From Lagopus muta (Eukaryota; Chordata; Aves; Galliformes; Phasianidae), in contig NC_064433.1 of assembly GCF_023343835.1 (NCBI RefSeq), positions 30,907,214 through 30,971,213 on the forward strand: a stretch of DNA of 64,000 nt. The letters run 5' to 3'. Below the pieces are notes generated by a model. The model saw nothing but the letters and a program-made list of their open reading frames with translations. It was not told the DNA's origin and did no database searches. Position 1 is the stretch's first letter, and each line of letters starts with the position of its first letter. Below, one piece after another: positions 12,712 to 24,600 of this stretch. A program made the position numbers and the translations under genes.

Positions 12712-13302
12712 TGAGAACCTGTGAGTTATATAAATTTTGTAAGTATATGCATCAATATCACTTTATTCTTAAAAAAATATCTGTGATCCAGTTTACTGAG
12801 ATTCAGCATGTACTTAGTTACTTTGCTGTACATCAAGTGCTGTACCTCCTGAAATTGTTTAAAGATATACAAAGATTTCATTGCATTAAGGAAGAAAGTG
12901 CCAAAAGGTCATCAGTGTTTACGGTATTTTCTTAGCACCAGATTTCTATTGCTGCTCATGTAATCATTAGGAATTATAAATAATTATAGTGGGATGCAGT
13001 CTCATTTATTTACTTATTTATTCATTTAGTATTTAGAAAATGTTGGCTGGCTTAGTTTGAAGGCAAGTAAATTAATGTTACAATAATACTGAGATTTTTG
13101 TCTTTATGCTTCCCTTATCCATAAACTGAGGGATTTCTGATGGTGCTTTGTTCTCCTTATATCCGTTTCTGAACATTCCTCATTTTACTTTTTAGTATTT
13201 GCTCTTTGCTCGTCTTTTAAGTCACATTTAGTGTTAGGTCAAAAAGAATATATTAACAAATAAGAAGTTTGCTATGTGCCTATTGGACATAAATGGAGCA
13301 AG

Positions 13303-13378
13303 CTGTCTACAGGGAAAAATGTATACATGCACATACATATGTATACATGAATATACGTATTTTTCCCTGCAGGTACAG
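13303..13378. repeat. Imperfect inverted repeat forming a 76-base hairpin
   Basis: The arms pair CAGGGAAAAAT (13310-13320) with ATTTTTCCCTG (13359-13369). The pairing extends inward as GTATA/TATAC (13321-13325 with 13352-13356, one 2-base bulge) and outward as CTGT/ACAG. The loop itself contains the 12-base palindrome ATACATATGTAT (13333-13344) flanked by CATG on both sides. It could be a pre-miRNA-like RNA, a cruciform or a small MITE remnant. Confidence 0.8.
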
Positions 13379-13489
13379 TTGTAGATCCTGCAGTCTATAC
13401 CATTGTTTAGTTAAATCAAAAACATAAACGACAATTAAAAGCTAAGCAAAACTAACTTGCATCTCTTACACCGTGCACTTCATTTTAGA

Positions 13490-13780
13490 TGCTCACTCTG
13501 TGCTGACAAATGAGGTGGCTGATCTGGGATGCCCCTAGAAACGACTGTTTCGTCAGCCCGGAAAGTGAAGCCCGTGGTACTGGCCCAGGTATTCAGCACT
13601 ACGGACAGCACCACCAATTACCTCGGCTCTGCAGCGGCCTCCTGCTTCGAGTCTCGCCACAGCACACCGCACTGCGGCTGGCCACGTGCGACAACTTACC
13701 TGAAGAAGTGCTATTTACTTCCAGCTATCATCATAGAGATCATCGCTACTGACTTTAATTCACTGCTTCTAGCAATAAAG
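13490..13780 (+). other. CpG-rich patch with possible terminal-exon signals, unidentified
   Basis: More than a dozen CpG dinucleotides fall within about 200 bases (13540-13695), in sharp contrast to the AT-rich, CpG-poor surroundings. A CTTCATTTTAG acceptor-like site lies just upstream (ending near 13489) and an AATAAA lies at about 13773. Frames on both strands have stops. The longest, from 13529 on the plus strand, runs 91 codons without a match I can name. It might be a non-coding exon, a gene fragment or an old CpG island remnant. Confidence 0.35.
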
Positions 13781-14069
13781 TATGCTTGGAGGGCTGAGGG
13801 GTAGTTCCCATGTTTCTGAGTCAGTTTTATCTAGTCTTCACATTTGTTTTGGAAATGAAAAAGCTGGAAATCTGGGAGCAAGGAATATTCAAGCTGCTGT
13901 ACATGAAATTTACTGGCCTTCTATTCCATTAACCAGAGTGGATGCAATAAAATTTGAAGAGGATAAACATTTCTTACGTAAGGGTAGATCTTTTTTCAGT
14001 AGCTTTAGAATCCAGCTTCCACTTTTCATCCTCTGTTTTGACCTCTGCAAGCTTTGTTGTTGTCAACAG

Positions 14070-14197
14070 CAGACGATGTTCCTGGACTCTTTAAACAGGA
14101 GAAAGATAAGGAGAAGGACAAGGAGAAAGAGAAGGATGAAGAAAGCTTCCAACTCACTCATTTCTCTCATGCAAGAAGATTCTCACTGATCTGGCTG
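14070..14197 (+). other. Exon-like segment with a Lys/Glu/Asp repeat, unidentified
   Basis: TGTTGTTGTCAACAG precedes it and CTG followed by GTAAAT ends it. One frame is open throughout and reads DDVPGLFKQ, then alternating EKDKEKDK, then QLTHFSHARRFSLIW. The purine-rich repeat (AAGGAGAAGGACAAGGAG) alone would give such residues by chance. No homolog recognised. Confidence 0.2.
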
Positions 14198-15196
14198 GTA
14201 AATAATTCAGAAGCCAACAACCATCTGTTAAGGTAATGTCATGTTTCATGTCTCCTCAGAGAAAAGGAAATAGTCCAGAAAGAAACATCAAGTGCAACTT
14301 ACTGACTTCCTTGTACAAACTGTGTCTAACAAGTAAGATATTTTACTCCTACATTCTCCTTCCCTTGAGCTGGAGCAGGCTAATTCAGACTTCAATACAA
14401 CAGAAACTAGCTATAAATTGAGAACAGCGGCCTTACCTTGAAACATCTTCAAGGAAAGAGAGAAATTATAAGGATTTAAAAAGTGCGGTTGCATAAGCAT
14501 ACTTGAGAGTCTGAAGAAAGAAAGCAGATGAGGGGGATTTAGTTTCAGGGACTCTCTACCTGTCATGCTAGGATTCACCTTAACCAAGTTCATTTGCTTA
14601 ATGGGTAGACAGACACTATCTAACTGCTTGGGTTCCTGTAGTTAATAAGGAGGGACAGACATGTCCAGAAGACAACTCATCACTTCCTAACCCAAAGGGA
14701 TAATGCACAAAGACTAAGATTCATTTAAGAGGTGTCTGTCTTTCAATACTGATGATTGTCTAGAAGCTATATGTTTGTTTTGTCTTGAACATTTTATTTC
14801 AGAAGGCATTAGGTAAGACAATCCCACTTGTTTACAGATCCAAGACTGATGTCTTTGATTTGCACTGTCTCCTGAAAAGAGAGCCATTAGGAATGTTGAG
14901 GCACTAAATTTCTTATAGGCTCCTTGTGTCTTTCTAGTGTTTAAATTCAGATATTTAAGAACTTCAGTGTTATGGGACATAGGTTATTAAATGAAGAGAT
15001 ACAAGCCAATTCACATATCAGATGCCTAGTACTGTTTCTTTAATGTTGTGGACTAATTCACAACATTATGGTATGTCTAGTGTCCATTCAGGATTCTAAA
15101 TAATTTCTCTTTTTCTTTCCTCATAGCACTTCCACTGAAAGTTGTTCCATCCTCTTATCTTTCATGTGACATGCTTTGGCACTTCTCTCTATCCCA

Positions 15197-15320
15197 TCTT
15201 TTTTTTATTTTTTTCTGTCACCTTGATTCAGAATTTCCTGTTTTCTATTTTTCTGTTTACTTTTTTTAATTTTTTTAAAATTTTATTTATTTATTTATTT
15301 ATTATTTTTTTATTTTTTCA
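15197..15320. repeat. T-rich tract with TTTA repeats
   Basis: A low-complexity block: T-runs broken by A, and about five tandem TTTA units at 15283-15303. Confidence 0.85.
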
Positions 15321-16823
15321 TCTCAAACATTCTTTTTCAGTTTTCCTAGAGGTCTAGCATTGGTCTGTTGCCAGTGATTGTGGTTGTGGTCCCCTTTTTT
15401 TTCCTGCTTTTCCCCAGCCTGGGGCTGATTCACTATATATTGAGTCCATCAATTATATTTCAATTTCATAAAACAAATATTCATGTGTAATAGATAATGT
15501 ATGAAAGCGAAGTAATCCACTGAGTCAGGATGGATAATGTGATATTAATCTTGCAAATCTGAAAGAATAATTCAAAGCATGGAATAAGTATTGTAAACTG
15601 TTGATTCAGCTGCTCAATAAATGTGAGATTTTTTAAATGAGAACAAAAAATGTATTCAAATGTATTTATATGTATTATGCTTTGTCACGAATTCTCAAAA
15701 TAGTGCTTCTCTGACTCCTTGTTCACATTTAAATACACCCTTGGCAACCACAGATAATTACAATATTTCTTAATCTGATAGAAGAGACATTTATTTATCT
15801 AAAATTGAGTGGAATCTAAGATTTCTGCTTGCTTAATTAATTCCTGGATGCCTTTCCTGAGTATGTTTGCAGATAGCTACAACTCCAGAAGAAAAAGTAT
15901 AGGAAGTATCTAGCTTATTAGTGATTGTCTAGGAAAAAAAATAATGAATTAAAGTAAGGATAGATTGTCATAAAGTATTTATCCAGTTACTATTTTCAAG
16001 ATAATAGTTTATTTTTTAATGCAATTTTAGAGTCTAATACTATGTTTCAACCTAAAATGAGATATATATATAGCTCCAAAATTATAATGAATTATCTACT
16101 TAGAGATAGTGGTTCCAAATTCTTCTGGATTACTAACTATCCCCAAAGAACAACTGTCTGATCTCCATCATCTACTTGAAAAACACTTTTTCTTCTATTT
16201 TGTGCACCCCATTCCAAAATGTGAACAAATAATTTTGAAACAGATAAATAATCTTACTGAACCCAGCCTTTCTACCAATTATTTAACTTAATTTCCTTTA
16301 TAGCCATATGTCACTGAGCCATTGTTCCAGAGAAACCTTAAATCCTTTAGATCAGCTTTCCTTTTGAACTCTTGGAAAGATCCTCATCTAAGAACTCTCA
16401 CAATAGCATTGCAAGGTTTATTTCACAAGAAAAGTCTTTCATTTTGGATTATATTTTGGTAGAAAAATCAAGGTAAGCAAAAATATTCTATCTGCAAGTG
16501 AAGTTATATTTAAAGTTATCTGTCTGAAATAAATGCGTCTAGATTAGACACCAACAACAAAGTCACTGCAACTCTGCTGGGCAGCCAATGAAAAGGTGCC
16601 CTGATAAGCATATTGACCATTATAGGAATAGATACAATGGCATTCTTGTCGTGGAAGCAAAGCAAAACAGCTTTGTGGTTGAGTTATCTCTTTACAGCAA
16701 AGTTACCCATGATGCCTAGTGCTAACATTTCTGCATATGAATTATGTCAGGATGGATGTGAACGAGATTTCTTTTCAGATCTACTTTCCCAATCCTGGTG
16801 TTGAAGCAAATTTTGTACAGATA

Positions 16824-17453
16824 CGTTGGATGAGAAGCTGGACATGAGCCAGCGGTATGTGCTTGCAGCCCAGATGACCAACTGTGTTCTGGGCTGCATT
16901 AAAAAAGGGGTGGCCAGCAGGGAGAGGGATGTGATTGTCCCTGTCTACTCAGCTCTTGTGAGGACCCATCTGGGGTTTTATCTGCTCTAATGAGGCCCCA
17001 TCTGTGTCCAGGCCTGGGGCCCACGGTACAGGAAGGATGTGGAGCTCTTGGATCTGATCCAGAGCAGGGCCACTAAGATGATCAGAAATCTGGAGCACCT
17101 CTCCTATGATGAAAGGTTGGGCGAACTAGGCTTGTTTAGCTTGGAGAAGAGAATGCTCTGGGGAGACTCATTGTGGCCTTCCAGTACTTGAAAGGAGAAT
17201 ACAAACAGGAGGGGGAATGGCTGTTTATGAGGGTGGATAGTGATAGGACAAGGGGGAACGGTTTTAAACTGAGACAGGGGAGGTTTAGGTTAGATATTAG
17301 GAGGAAGTTTTCTACATAGAGGGTGGTGACACACTGGGACTGGTTGGTCTAGTAGTTGGTGGCCCTGCATGTAGCAGGGGGGTTGAAACTAGGTCATCAT
17401 TGTGGTCCTTTTCAACCCAGGTGACTCTATGATTCATTCTATGATTCTATGAT
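16824..17453 (+). mobile_element. CR1 LINE 3' fragment with intact 3' tail
   Basis: Begins at the end of the RT region (GATGAGAAGCTGGACATGAG) and passes through GAGCAGGGCCACTAAGATGA and the 3' UTR block GGTTTAGGTTAGATATTAGG. It ends GGTCATCATTGTGGTCCTTT, TCAACCCAGG and an ATTCTATG-type tail. It is the youngest-looking CR1 in the window, about 630 bases and 5'-truncated. Stops and a missing base near 16985 show it is not functional. Confidence 0.94.
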
Positions 17454-20400
17454 ATATTCTTTAGTTTATAAGCCTGCGAAGATGAAAAATAAGGTTCTTT
17501 CTGTGCAGCTAGTCTCATCTTCACAAGATTGTCAAAGATTCTGGAGTCATCCATCCTTTTCACTATGAAGACTGTGGAGAAGTGAAAGGAATGCCATCTT
17601 TCAGTTTTTCCTGCTCTAGTCCATCGGTTTAATACTGAACGAACATGCAACATGTTCCAAAATAGTGTGGTGCCTCATCTATTAGGGCGCTGAACAATAT
17701 CCCTCAGACCCAGAACAGCCAATTTTTCTTTTGATATCTTAATCTTACATAAAATTATCCAGATGTATTGGAACAGATTTAAAAGCTCAGTAGATATAAT
17801 TGTGTTTTGTTACTATGATGGTAACTTAGGAATATTCCTAGAGAATAATTATTTAAATTATGTGAATTTATTGACCAGCAAAAGTCTAATTTTCTTTTTG
17901 TCAGCAAATGAGAAGAGTTAACTTCATTTCTGCCCTTTTTCCACTTAACATTTAAAATATATTTTTATTTCTATTGATAGTATCAAAACAAATGAAATGG
18001 AATTGTTATGAGAGTTGTTTTTCTTTTGAAAAGTGTGCAATCCACATAAGCTCAGCAACTAAGTTAAATTATACAGACAGCTCAGATGAAGGATCCTAAT
18101 TTTCTTATTCTAGAGACCAATATTAAAAGCCTATGATTATTTTTTAGAAAGATGAAAGAGGTGTTCAATAGCTAATAACTTTTGGACTGCTAAACCCTTT
18201 TAGTCAGCTGCTTATACTATTATCATTAGTGTTCTCTTCTAGGTAAAGCTGGAATAAGCATTTTGAAAAAATAGCTTCCCATTTACAGAGTGTAATAAAT
18301 CTGCACTAGAGTACTCCTGGGCACCAGAGTTGCTTGGAAACAAATGGACATGATTCATTGCCATTTACCAACACACAAAACACAGATCCCTAGAAGTTTA
18401 GTCAAGTCTGAGAAAAAATATGTATGAACATATTCTTGTTCAGGATGTGGTAAGACCTTAAATCTATCCTTTAGAATCTATATATCTTCAATATGTGCTT
18501 GCCTCCACTGTTTTCGTGTGAAAAGCTGCATCTTTCTTCAATTCTACTTTTGGTTGACATTTTTTCAGAAGAATGCTTTTTATTCTATGCCTGAAAGACT
18601 CTAGTTTCTTTTCGTTGCCATCTGCAGACAGGTGAATGAGAGAAAATGTAGCCAAAGTGATTTATCAACTTCAATATGTCCTATAATCCTTTTAAAACAT
18701 CCTATATTTTTTCTCATTCTAATTGGATGCTTCTCTGCCTAGACTAACGATTTGGATATGATTAAGAGATTAATGCCTTTGGTTTCCGTGAGAATATTTT
18801 TAGCCAAAACGATCATGCAGCAGCTAAAAGAACATCTTATTCTTATCCTATATGGTTAAAAAGCACTTTCTTCTTGGAATGATACCATAACATTTGGCAG
18901 CAAAGAACAATCTTCAAATAAGAAAACATGAATTAAAAAATAATAAAATTTTCATTCATTTATGTGTTGTTGTTTCCCTTGCTCTTGATTATGGCTACCT
19001 ATATCTTTATCTTCCATAAAATCATATCTGCTAAATACTTTTTTACATAATATCAAATAAATATTTTCCACTTCCTCAAATTTGCAACTTGGCAGTGACT
19101 TGTTGTAAATGGAAACTATACATTTTGAAGTGTGATATTCTGTGAAAATCATTGAAAGAAAGTGCATTTGAGATTATCACAGAATTTTGATTATATTCAT
19201 CCTGTACTATACTGCAGGATTCCCATGTTTGCAAATGTTTTCATTAGTAGGAAAATCATCAGTTTTTCTTTTGCGCAACTCATTAATACAAGTCTTTTGT
19301 CACATCCTAAACTCTCATTACAATTCACAACTGAATCGAGCTACATAAAATCATCTTTACTCCCACTGTTTCTTGCTATGAGATATTCTGATATGCTACA
19401 TAGTCTAATCTTCTGAGAAAATTATGATATCTTTAAGCACATTAGAGGTAGACAGATCCACGAGGCAATGCAAGACACCTACTTAAAAAAATGAGTGTTC
19501 AGTATGAGAAAACGTAACAGAACTTGTTATGCTACTGGCAAATAGAAGTTAGCAATTAGATCTGGTAACATCACAAGCTCTTTTAAATACAGCATATGTG
19601 TGTTCATGCAGATGTTCAGTTGCTGTTGGGCTGATATACATACGCATTACTTTACCTTGTCTTACATTTTATGTACATAACTTGAAATAAGTAATACTTT
19701 TGTTTGTACTATTCAATGTACAATCCAAAATACTGAACGAATGCCTGTCTCCAACATGTTCAAATCCCATAAACTTTTAAATAGGAGCTACACCAGAGAC
19801 AACAAAAGGCTTAAGACTTGCTTAGTCATCATCAGATATTACAGATCAGTGGAATTTTTCAGTGAAACTATAAACTTTTGAAGCTTCAACATTTGGAATT
19901 TGTCTATTGAAAATATTGAAAGAATTTCTGATTAATTCCTCTGCTAAAATTTTAGTAGGAAGCAAATTTTACTCTCTTCTGATTCATGATCAAAAGTGAA
20001 AAGGTTGAGAACTTTACTATGAACTTTACTATGAAATATGAAATTACTACGAGATATCAGACAAGGATAAAGGAAACAGATTTAAAAACAGACAAACAAA
20101 AATGAATCTTAGAGTTTTGTTTCTACAAAATGATTTATAGAAAAGAGAAATGTGTCTTTAAAGGGAAGCTAGATAATACCAAATTTTGTGTGGTGGTGTA
20201 GCACTAATGAATGCTGGGACAATACAAGGAGAGTACTGAGGAGTTTTGTGGAAAAGCGTGAACAGGTATTTCACAATGTCATTCAAGATACTCTGTATAG
20301 AGGTTTACAGATACAGAATGCTTCAAGAAAGGGGAGAAGTTAATCAGTGTCTCACTTGATGACCAATTTAAAAACAATCAAGCAAATGATGGAATCTTAG

Positions 20401-21015
20401 AATTGTTCATATGAGAACTTAAGAAAGTGCGAGAGTTCTTGAAGCGAATCACTGAAAAACAGGAAAAAAAAATCCAGAGTATTTGTATTAATTAAATCAA
20501 ACACGATAATTTCTAGGAAGTGGTGGGCTGCAAGTAGTCTGCATCTGAATTACACACCTCAAAATGCACTGATAGCCATAATTAGTACTTAAGGGACTGG
20601 TGCTTACAGTAGGTGAATATGTCAGGCAAATGCAAAAGTAGGGCTGCTATGGGAAGGAGCAGAGGGGGGCCCCATTACAGCCGGACAGAGACAGAAAATG
20701 ATGTTGTTCATAGTCTTTAATCAGTCATTTCACAGTGTGACTTGTAAGGCTAACATGTTCAAGCTGTGCTGAATTTGGACAGTTTTGTCCTAGTAAAAAT
20801 TGGATGCAAGGGGCTGGAATAGATCTCTATATGGAATTTATAATTCAGAGAATGCTGCAATAGGAATTTGTTACCATTACAATTTACTACTTGCAAACTA
20901 ATTTTTGTATACAAGAAATAATAGAAGTATATGAATGAAAACTGATATTTCCTAGCCATAATTATAAAATCAAAACTTTGGAAAAGCAGAGAAAGTTCCC
21001 AGATATTTGTGGTAA
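17454..21015. other. Gene-free stretch
   Basis: AT-rich sequence with no gene, CR1 or LTR that I recognise. A short direct duplication (GAACTTTACTATGA twice) lies near 20010-20035. Confidence 0.45.
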
Positions 21016-21398
21016 TGTACTGGCTCCAGCTGAGGCAGAGTTAATAGCACTCTACTGTTTTGGTTGTTGCTGAATGGTGGGAGAGTGCCCAAGGTAAGGT
21101 CAGGTTGGGCTGCTCAGCAAGGAAGAACCACTACATTTACGGCACAGCAGCAGGAGCAGAGCCAGGACAGCAGCCTGAATTAGGCTAGATTTTCCATACC
21201 ATCTGATATCATGCAGAAAGCCCTAAGGCTGTGGGTAGTTGGCCAGGGGGTGGTTATTGCTTGGGATTTTGCTGTGTGTTGGTTGGCTGATGGTGAGATG
21301 TTGCATTGTTGGCAAGGCATCGGTCAGCAGACTGATGTTAAACCGTATTGTTAGCTGGGCGTTGGTTGGTGAGTGGTGAGTAATTGCACTGCAGGTAC

Positions 21399-21470
<72 letters not shown>

Positions 21471-21614
21471 CATTGTTCTTTCCCTTTTCCTTTTTTGTCT
21501 TAGTTTTTCTCTCAACCCAGGAGTTTTGTTTTTTTGTTTCCATTTCTCTCCCTCATTTCACTTGCGGGGAGTGAACAAGCGGCTGCGTGGTGCTAAGCTG
21601 GTGCTGGGTTAACA
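21016..21614 (+). mobile_element. Solo LTR of an ERVL-like endogenous retrovirus
   Basis: A 599-base unit that begins TGTACTGG and ends GGGTTAACA, with the same five bases GGTAA on both sides (21011-21015 and 21615-21619), a perfect target-site duplication. The 5' portion (GGCAGAGTTAATAG) and 3' portion (CTCAACCCAGGAGTTTTG, GAGTGAACAAGCGGCTGCGT, GGTGCTAAGCTGGTGCTGGG) match a common avian LTR type that I recall as ERVL-related, and a 5-base duplication fits ERVL. No internal viral genes remain. A TA repeat of about 31 units sits inside it. Confidence 0.87.
21407..21469. repeat. TA dinucleotide microsatellite inside the LTR
   Basis: About 31 uninterrupted TA units, the longest perfect microsatellite in the window. 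It is preceded by an imperfect TACATATATACA start, so the repeat probably grew from an AT-rich seed within the LTR. Confidence 0.97.
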
Positions 21615-24600
21615 GGTAAAAAATATGCAGCTAATAATTTCATGAGAATCAAAGATAATCTGAAAGCAAGTTGTCTTAATGTTTGCTGTCTATAGAGTTT
21701 GATGAATATTACTGGAAAGTACTGTCTGAGAGAAAGTCAAATAATAGGCAACTCTGAATTATGACATGGAATGGAATACATGTAGGTGCAAAGATCTCCT
21801 AGGAGACCTTTGGTGATTTTTAGAGATGCATTAAGATGTCAAAAAGAGGACTAAAGCAGAAAAAAAAAATAATATAAGAGATAAGAGATGGATGAGTCAA
21901 ATAAGTGTCCCTTTAGTTTTATTCTTTCACTTTGTTAAAAATAAAGCTCAAAGTACACTATTGCCCTATGAGCCCTTCAAACTATCTGCTTTGCAATTCT
22001 TCATACAGAGGAGTTTCCTGGACTGAACTGAATTATTTCAGATACGCTGACATGAAATTCAGCTCCTCAGCAAATGGTTTTTTTTGTTTGTTTGTTTTTT
22101 AAATCCTGGATTTCGAAATTGTACCAGAAAACAATGGCAGTTTTTGCTTCAGAAATCAGATGATCAGCAGGAGGCTGGATGAATTTTCCATCCTAGATAT
22201 CCAAATACTTATATTCCACATCAGTATTTTTCCTTTGTTTCTTCTTAGTGTATTCTGGTCTTCATGAAAAATACTATAAATAAGTAATCTCTGTTTTACT
22301 AGAAATGAATGTTAAAGTTGAACTCTGATGTATAGGGCCTGGGAAATACTAATAAGAGTATAGTTGGGTGGAAAATTACTTTTTCTTTTTCCTGTACATT
22401 TGAACATTTTGATTTCTCCAAATATATGTAATTTAATGCTGACATTTTTTTTTATAAATCAAAATAATGGAGAAACAGAATTTAAAATATAATTCTTTTC
22501 AGACACTTTGAGAACTTGTGGTTTTTTTCTATATCTTAAAATATCTTAATTAACTTGTCATGCAATTGTAGATAGAACTTTCTTAATGTACTGAACTGCA
22601 CAGTTAGTTAAAATTTTGCTGAAATCCAAATCTTGTCAAAAAGAAAACAAGTCTTCCTCATTAGAAAACTGAATTTCTGCAGTTAGAAAATGATCAGTTG
22701 AAACAAATCTTAGACTGCTGTTAGTAGTAAATCCTTGCTTTATAGTTCTTTAAAAGAGTAGCACTTTATGAGATCTTTAAAAGTTAATGTACCAAATGTT
22801 CTTTTCTATTCACTTATTTTTCAGCCTGAATGTAGATGAACAATGTATTCAATATCTTCCTAATCAGCATGGTTGTATCATAGAAGACTCAGCCCTTCTG
22901 TCAAGTTTGTTCCCCACTGTAGAAAACTCTGTTTGCACCTTTACAATGACCAGGAAATTACTGGAATTCAGATCTTTTGTTTTTATCTTTCCTCTTCACC
23001 CGCATTACTCACTATTACTCACTTTACCAAGCTTAATACCTGTTTATCATCTCCTGTGATTTCTTTCCATTGAGTTCTTAATTGATAAATAAATAAAAAA
23101 AAAACCAACCACTTGCTTCATGGCTGTTCTTTCAGAATGCAATCTTTTTTATCTTTTTTGCTGTGCTGTGCATGTTGTGCACTTCTTTCCAGAGAAGGAA
23201 CTCAAAGGATTTGAATGGTAAGTCAAACTATGCTGTCAAAATAGCTTTTCCTTGGTGCAGATTTAGTCTTAGCCCTCAAGTCTCCAGTGTAGGTCCAAGT
23301 TCTTGTTCATGGAGCAGGCTTTTCTAATCAGGTCACATACAAACGTGGTGAAGAATGCACAGATTTAACTTGATGTATCTATCCCAACCTGGGATTTTCC
23401 AAAATTCAATTTAATACTTTAAGCTGAAAATTAATTCTAATAAACAGGAGACACTACAGATGGAAAACGATTGAAGCATAGTAGTCCATTCTCATGATTC
23501 TTTCTCATCTTGAGTGGGTAAGGCCAATTTGTGAGTGCAGTCAGTGTTTTAGAGCCTGTCTGAATAGAAAGCACTTCCATGTTCAACTATTGCCCAAAGA
23601 AGATAAATTTGTTTGAGTCCTCAAATTTAGAAATCAATTGTCATTCTTTGTAAAGAACTCCTGTTATGATTCATCTGATCAGAAGGCTTTTATGAGTTGT
23701 CATAAGAATTTCATTGATCCCACTGAAGGTAAATATTCCATGAGGATGTTAAACTAACCTTTCCTATTAAGAAGAGGAGTGCTGTGTATTCCACGCTGAC
23801 TGTGCTGGGTAATGTTACATGCAGAGACTTCATGTAGGAAGGCAGTTAGGTTTTGGAGCAGCTGAAGTTTTCGAAAAGTTAGTGTACCTAATCCCAAATT
23901 CAGTGCACTGCAGTAATATAGATGTATATCTTGGTATCCCAATTTGTTGGACATTAGGCCTAGCCCATTATGCAAACAAAAACTGGTTTATTGAAAGGAA
24001 AAAAAGACATTCGTGAATAATACCCTACAAAACGAGCTGTTAAGAAGCTGCCATGGCAAAAATTAGCCTGCCCTTTGTTACCACCTACTCTAGCAAGGGG
24101 GAAAGGCTGTGGCTAATGATGTGGAAAGTTGTTCTTAGTATCTCAGCATCACTGCTTTAGCTGTCAAAATAGCTATTCATTTCCAAGGCTTGAAATGAAC
24201 TCTGTGCAGCTTTTTTATGAAAGTGCTTTGAAAGCTTAGCATTACTTCAGTGTGGGTTTATGGAACTCTCATGGCAGTTTCAATAAAAAATTATATGAAT
24301 TTGAACTACATGAAGAAATGACTAGTGTGAATATGATGATTTAGATAGTTCCTGATGGTCTCCTATAGAAAATCAGGCATTGTGTAAATCACGGTACAAT
24401 AAAATCATCCAGCTACTTCTATTCTTTAAGCATTTTTTCTGCAACAGAGCAGTTTTCTCTTCAAGCACTGCCCTACAATAACGCTGACAATTTGGATGTG
24501 ATTGCAATGTACTGATCTTTAACACTGTAATTGTCATGTGGTACTTTGTGCTGTGCTGTAATAGGCCTGCATGATACTGGGAAACGAATTGTGACAATGG

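Larger units (their letters stand above)
9441..13302. other. Gene-free stretch with two weak exon-like segments
   Basis: AT-rich unique sequence. Positions 10281-10490 (+) stay open and have a somewhat higher GC content, and 11120-11239 (-) is a 120-base exon-like segment. Neither matches a protein I can name. A TTTG tetranucleotide repeat lies at 12688-12711. Confidence 0.45.
13803..16823. other. Gene-free stretch, T-rich in the middle
   Basis: Holds an exon-like segment at 14070-14197 and a long T-rich tract with TTTA repeats (15197-15320). The rest is AT-rich unique sequence. Confidence 0.45.

Noticed and set aside
13782..14189. 135-codon open frame on the plus strand
   Set aside because: It crosses an AATAAA-bearing region and low-complexity purine runs, its residues match nothing I know, and the splice-like signals at 14070 favour a different frame.
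21223..21612. Open frames of 106 and 79 codons on both strands around the TA repeat
   Set aside because: They are produced by the TA microsatellite (alternating Tyr-Ile) inside a non-coding LTR.
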